DNA of 64,000 nucleotides from NCBI GenBank assembly GCA_030700315.1, contig JAUYJO010000033.1, forward strand, positions 1 through 64,000. The letters are read 5' to 3'. This document shows, piece by piece, positions 62,063-64,000 of the stretch. How positions within the stretch are numbered: position 1 is the stretch's first letter; every line of letters begins with the position of its first letter. Position numbers and translations under genes: made by a program. The notes under the pieces are model-generated. The model was not told where the DNA came from. It worked only from the letters and a program-made list of their open reading frames with translations, and did not search any database. Source of the DNA: Gallionella sp. (GTDB taxonomy: Bacteria; Pseudomonadota; Gammaproteobacteria; Burkholderiales; Gallionellaceae).

Positions 62063-64000
62063 TCAATATCCATCAAGAAAACCTTCAACGCTCGCCAGCT
62101 CCTGCTCGAACCTGGGCAATAGCGCCGCCAGTGTTTCAGTATCGCCAGCCTTGCCCGCCTTCTCCATTCCGGCGCACAACTCGCCCAGCGCCAGCGCACC
62201 CACCGAGCGGGCCGAGGATTTTAGCTTGTGCGCCAATGCACCGGCCACCGCTGCCTGGCCTGCCGCACAGGCAGCGTGCAACGCCACTGCTATTTTGGCC
62301 GCGCAGAGGCGGAAGTAGAGCAGGCAGTCGCGGATGATTTCCTCGTCGTCGCCCACCAGTTTCTTGAGCACGTTCACGTCCACGGGTATAGGCGTTGAGG
62401 CGGGCAACGCATTCAAATGTGCAATTTCGTAGGGGCGCGATTTATCGCGCCCTTCTTCTGACACATGAACAGATAAGGGCGCGATGAATCGCGCCCCTAC
62501 TGAACGATCCAGAGCCGTTTCATCTACAGCTTCAACCGCAACCGGCATCCATTTTTCCAGCATGGCTTTCAGATCCACGAGTTGTATCGGCTTGCTCAGA
62601 TAATCGTCCATGCCGATCGCACGGCAGTGATCGGCCTCGCCCTTGAGGGCGTTGGCGGTCAGGGCCAGGATCGGGATGTGCCGTACACCCTGTTCTGCGG
62701 CGCGGATAGCAGTGGTCAGTTCATAGCCGTCCATCTCCGGCATGTGCAGGTCGGTGAGCAGGATGGCGTAATCGCCGCTCAGCCAGCGTTCCAGTGCGAT
62801 GCGGCCGTTGTCGGCGATATCTGCTACAAACCCGAGCAACGCGAGCTGGCGCAGGATCACCTTCTGGTTGGTCTCATTGTCCTCGGCGACGAGGATCAGC
62901 CGCCCCTGGCGCAGGGCATCGTCGCGCGACGGCGGACTGAATTCAGCCTCGCTCTTGCCTGGCTGCGGCGTTTCCTGTTCCATGCAGGCCCGCCCGGCGG
63001 CGATGGCCACCGCCTTCAGCAGAGTTCCACGGGTGAGCACATTGCCATCCAACAACACCAGATCGGCGTTCTCCACACGCGGTTTCCGGTGATACCCGCG
63101 CTCAATAACGACAAAACGCGGCTCATGTTCAGGGTGAGCACGGGCTAAAGAGCGCAGTTCGTCAGGCGAGGGCTGCTCGCTGTCGGCATCGATGACCCAC
63201 ACCCACATGCCCGGCGGCAGTGTGCCGACCAGTTTTCGGGCGGCAGCCAGATTCGGTGCCCGCTCGACCACCGCCCCATCGTGCGCGAGATAGGCGGACA
63301 AATCCCCGGCAAGACTCTCCGTGTCTTCTGCTTGCCCCCATCCCAACCTTCCCCCGCAAGCGGGTGAAGGAGCCGACACGCCGCCGCCCACTACGAGACA
63401 GGACAGCCCTGCGACAACACTCCCCCGTGAAATGGGGAAAGGTGCGGCTCCCTCCTCCGCTTGCGGGGGAGGGCTGGGGAGGGGGCGGTTTATCTCGAAC
63501 GGTAAACGCACGGTAAATGTGGAACCTTTGCCCGGTTCGCTTTTTACTGTGATCTTGCCGCCCATCATTTCCACCAGATGGTGGGCGATAGACAGCCCCA
63601 GCCCGGTACCGCCAAAACGCCGGGTGGTGGAGATATCGGCCTGGGTAAAGGGGGTGAACAGCCCCGACACTATCTCTTCATTCATACCGATGCCGTTGTC
63701 GGTAATGCGAAACTCCAGTGTCACCTGTTCCAATGCGAGATGTGAACTATTTTCGACCAACACGGCGCGCACCGATACCTTGCCCTGCTGCTTGCCGGAA
63801 AACTTGATGGCGTTGTTGACGAGATTGACCAGCACCTGGCGCAGGCGCAGCGTATCGCCCAGGACTTCCGAGGGGATCGCCGGATCGGTGAACAGCGTGA
63901 GCTCCACCCCTTTCTTGCCGGCCATGTTATCCAGCATACCGCAGACATTTTCCACCACGTCGGCCACCCGCGTGGGCGCATGTTCGATCTCCAGCTTGCC
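62063..64000 (-). CDS. Hybrid histidine kinase, C-terminal part, continuing past the window (HATPase-pseudoREC-REC-HPt)
   Basis: An open frame of 645 codons with no stop to the window edge; the start lies beyond 64000. The visible part begins GKLEIEHAPTRVADVVENVC, just after HisKA. HATPase_c follows (DNGIGMNEEI; GGTGLGLSIAHHLVEMMGG), then a Pro/Gly-rich linker made by palindromic repeats, a receiver-like domain without the acidic pocket, an intact REC (VAEDNETNQ; LTDLHMPEMDGYE; SKPIQL) and HPt (ALAHKLKSSA). It is a tandem paralogue of the preceding kinase, with near-identical sequence over the last ~480 bases, which indicates recent duplication or gene conversion. Confidence 0.93.
   Translation of the reverse strand, partial: GKLEIEHAPTRVADVVENVCGMLDNMAGKKGVELTLFTDPAIPSEVLGDTLRLRQVLVNLVNNAIKFSGKQQGKVSVRAVLVENSSHLALEQVTLEFRITDNGIGMNEEIVSGLFTPFTQADISTTRRFGGTGLGLSIAHHLVEMMGGKITVKSEPGKGSTFTVRLPFEINRPLPSPPPQAEEGAAPFPISRGSVVAGLSCLVVGGGVSAPSPACGGRLGWGQAEDTESLAGDLSAYLAHDGAVVERAPNLAAARKLVGTLPPGMWVWVIDADSEQPSPDELRSLARAHPEHEPRFVVIERGYHRKPRVENADLVLLDGNVLTRGTLLKAVAIAAGRACMEQETPQPGKSEAEFSPPSRDDALRQGRLILVAEDNETNQKVILRQLALLGFVADIADNGRIALERWLSGDYAILLTDLHMPEMDGYELTTAIRAAEQGVRHIPILALTANALKGEADHCRAIGMDDYLSKPIQLVDLKAMLEKWMPVAVEAVDETALDRSVGARFIAPLSVHVSEEGRDKSRPYEIAHLNALPASTPIPVDVNVLKKLVGDDEEIIRDCLLYFRLCAAKIAVALHAACAAGQAAVAGALAHKLKSSARSVGALALGELCAGMEKAGKAGDTETLAALLPRFEQELASVEGFLDGY
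62429..62500. repeat. 72-bp palindromic repeat in frame within a kinase gene (family E, copy 2)
   Basis: The same length, position (REC-HPt linker) and almost the same sequence as 59141-59212. It encodes the identical linker residues SVGARFIAPLSVHVSEEGRD. It was probably carried along when the 3' ends of the two kinase genes were duplicated or converted. Confidence 0.8.
63335..63490. repeat. Two G/C-tract palindromes in frame within a kinase gene
   Basis: The first, around 63337-63375, contains CTTCCCCCGCAAGCGGGTGAAGG. The second, around 63422-63484, contains CTCCTCCGCTTGCGGGGGAG. Both belong to the family seen at 137-275 and 53375-53466. They encode Pro/Gly/Ala-rich stretches (RPLPSPPPQAEEGAAPF; SAPSPACGGRLGWGQAED) on either side of a receiver-like strand, with no stop in the gene's frame. 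Confidence 0.7.

Overview
The window looks like a chromosomal segment of a Gram-negative betaproteobacterium. The hydrogenase set, the two-membrane envelope proteins, the mid-to-high GC content and the large number of short palindromic intergenic repeats would fit a Gallionellaceae/Nitrosomonadales-like lineage. That placement is inference; no rRNA or other taxonomic marker is present.

Layout. 0.3-5.7 kb: an alpha-glucan phosphorylase and an OmpA-type outer-membrane protein, both on the minus strand. 5.8-8.1 kb: an accessory patch with a decayed IS110-type transposase, an attC-like site, a PIN-domain toxin with a small downstream partner, an orphan gene and palindromic repeats. 8.1-24.6 kb: a hydrogen-metabolism locus. 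It holds hypABC (minus), a VapBC-type pair, and then, on the plus strand, a membrane-bound group 1 [NiFe] uptake hydrogenase (hyaABC) with its protease (hyaD), a chemoreceptor and HupE. These are followed by a second, cytosolic [NiFe] hydrogenase of the HoxBC/HupUV (sensory-like) kind with its own protease, a soluble hybrid histidine kinase and an HD-GYP response regulator. 25-35.7 kb: an HDOD protein and a type I Wadjet plasmid-defence system (jetD, jetC, jetB, jetA; minus strand). Its jetA is separated from jetBCD by an unknown gene, an integrase-like remnant and two toxin-antitoxin-like pairs on the opposite strand. 35.9-52.2 kb: a long minus-strand block with a DUF4239 membrane protein, an epimerase, a class III nucleotide cyclase, a VOC protein, four SnoaL-like proteins, an AGE-type sugar-epimerase fold fused to a STAS domain, a lipoprotein, an MBL-fold hydrolase, a DUF481-like barrel, GlgX, two DJ-1/PfpI proteins and a ThDP-dependent decarboxylase. 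52.4-64 kb: a signalling cluster with a double-receiver protein, a degenerate and an intact HD-GYP regulator, a hicAB pair, and three histidine kinases, the last cut by the window edge.

How the genes may work together. The hydrogen locus reads as H2 oxidation coupled to the quinone pool plus a separate H2-sensing branch whose predicted output is a phosphorelay and c-di-GMP turnover. The 36-52 kb block combines glycogen breakdown, reactive-carbonyl-type enzymes, small NTF2-fold proteins and regulatory domains, and has no obvious described counterpart. It is the best candidate for an undescribed system.

Repeats. At least five families of palindromic or MITE-like repeats recur across the window. 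Some sit in frame inside the two large hybrid kinases at domain linkers.
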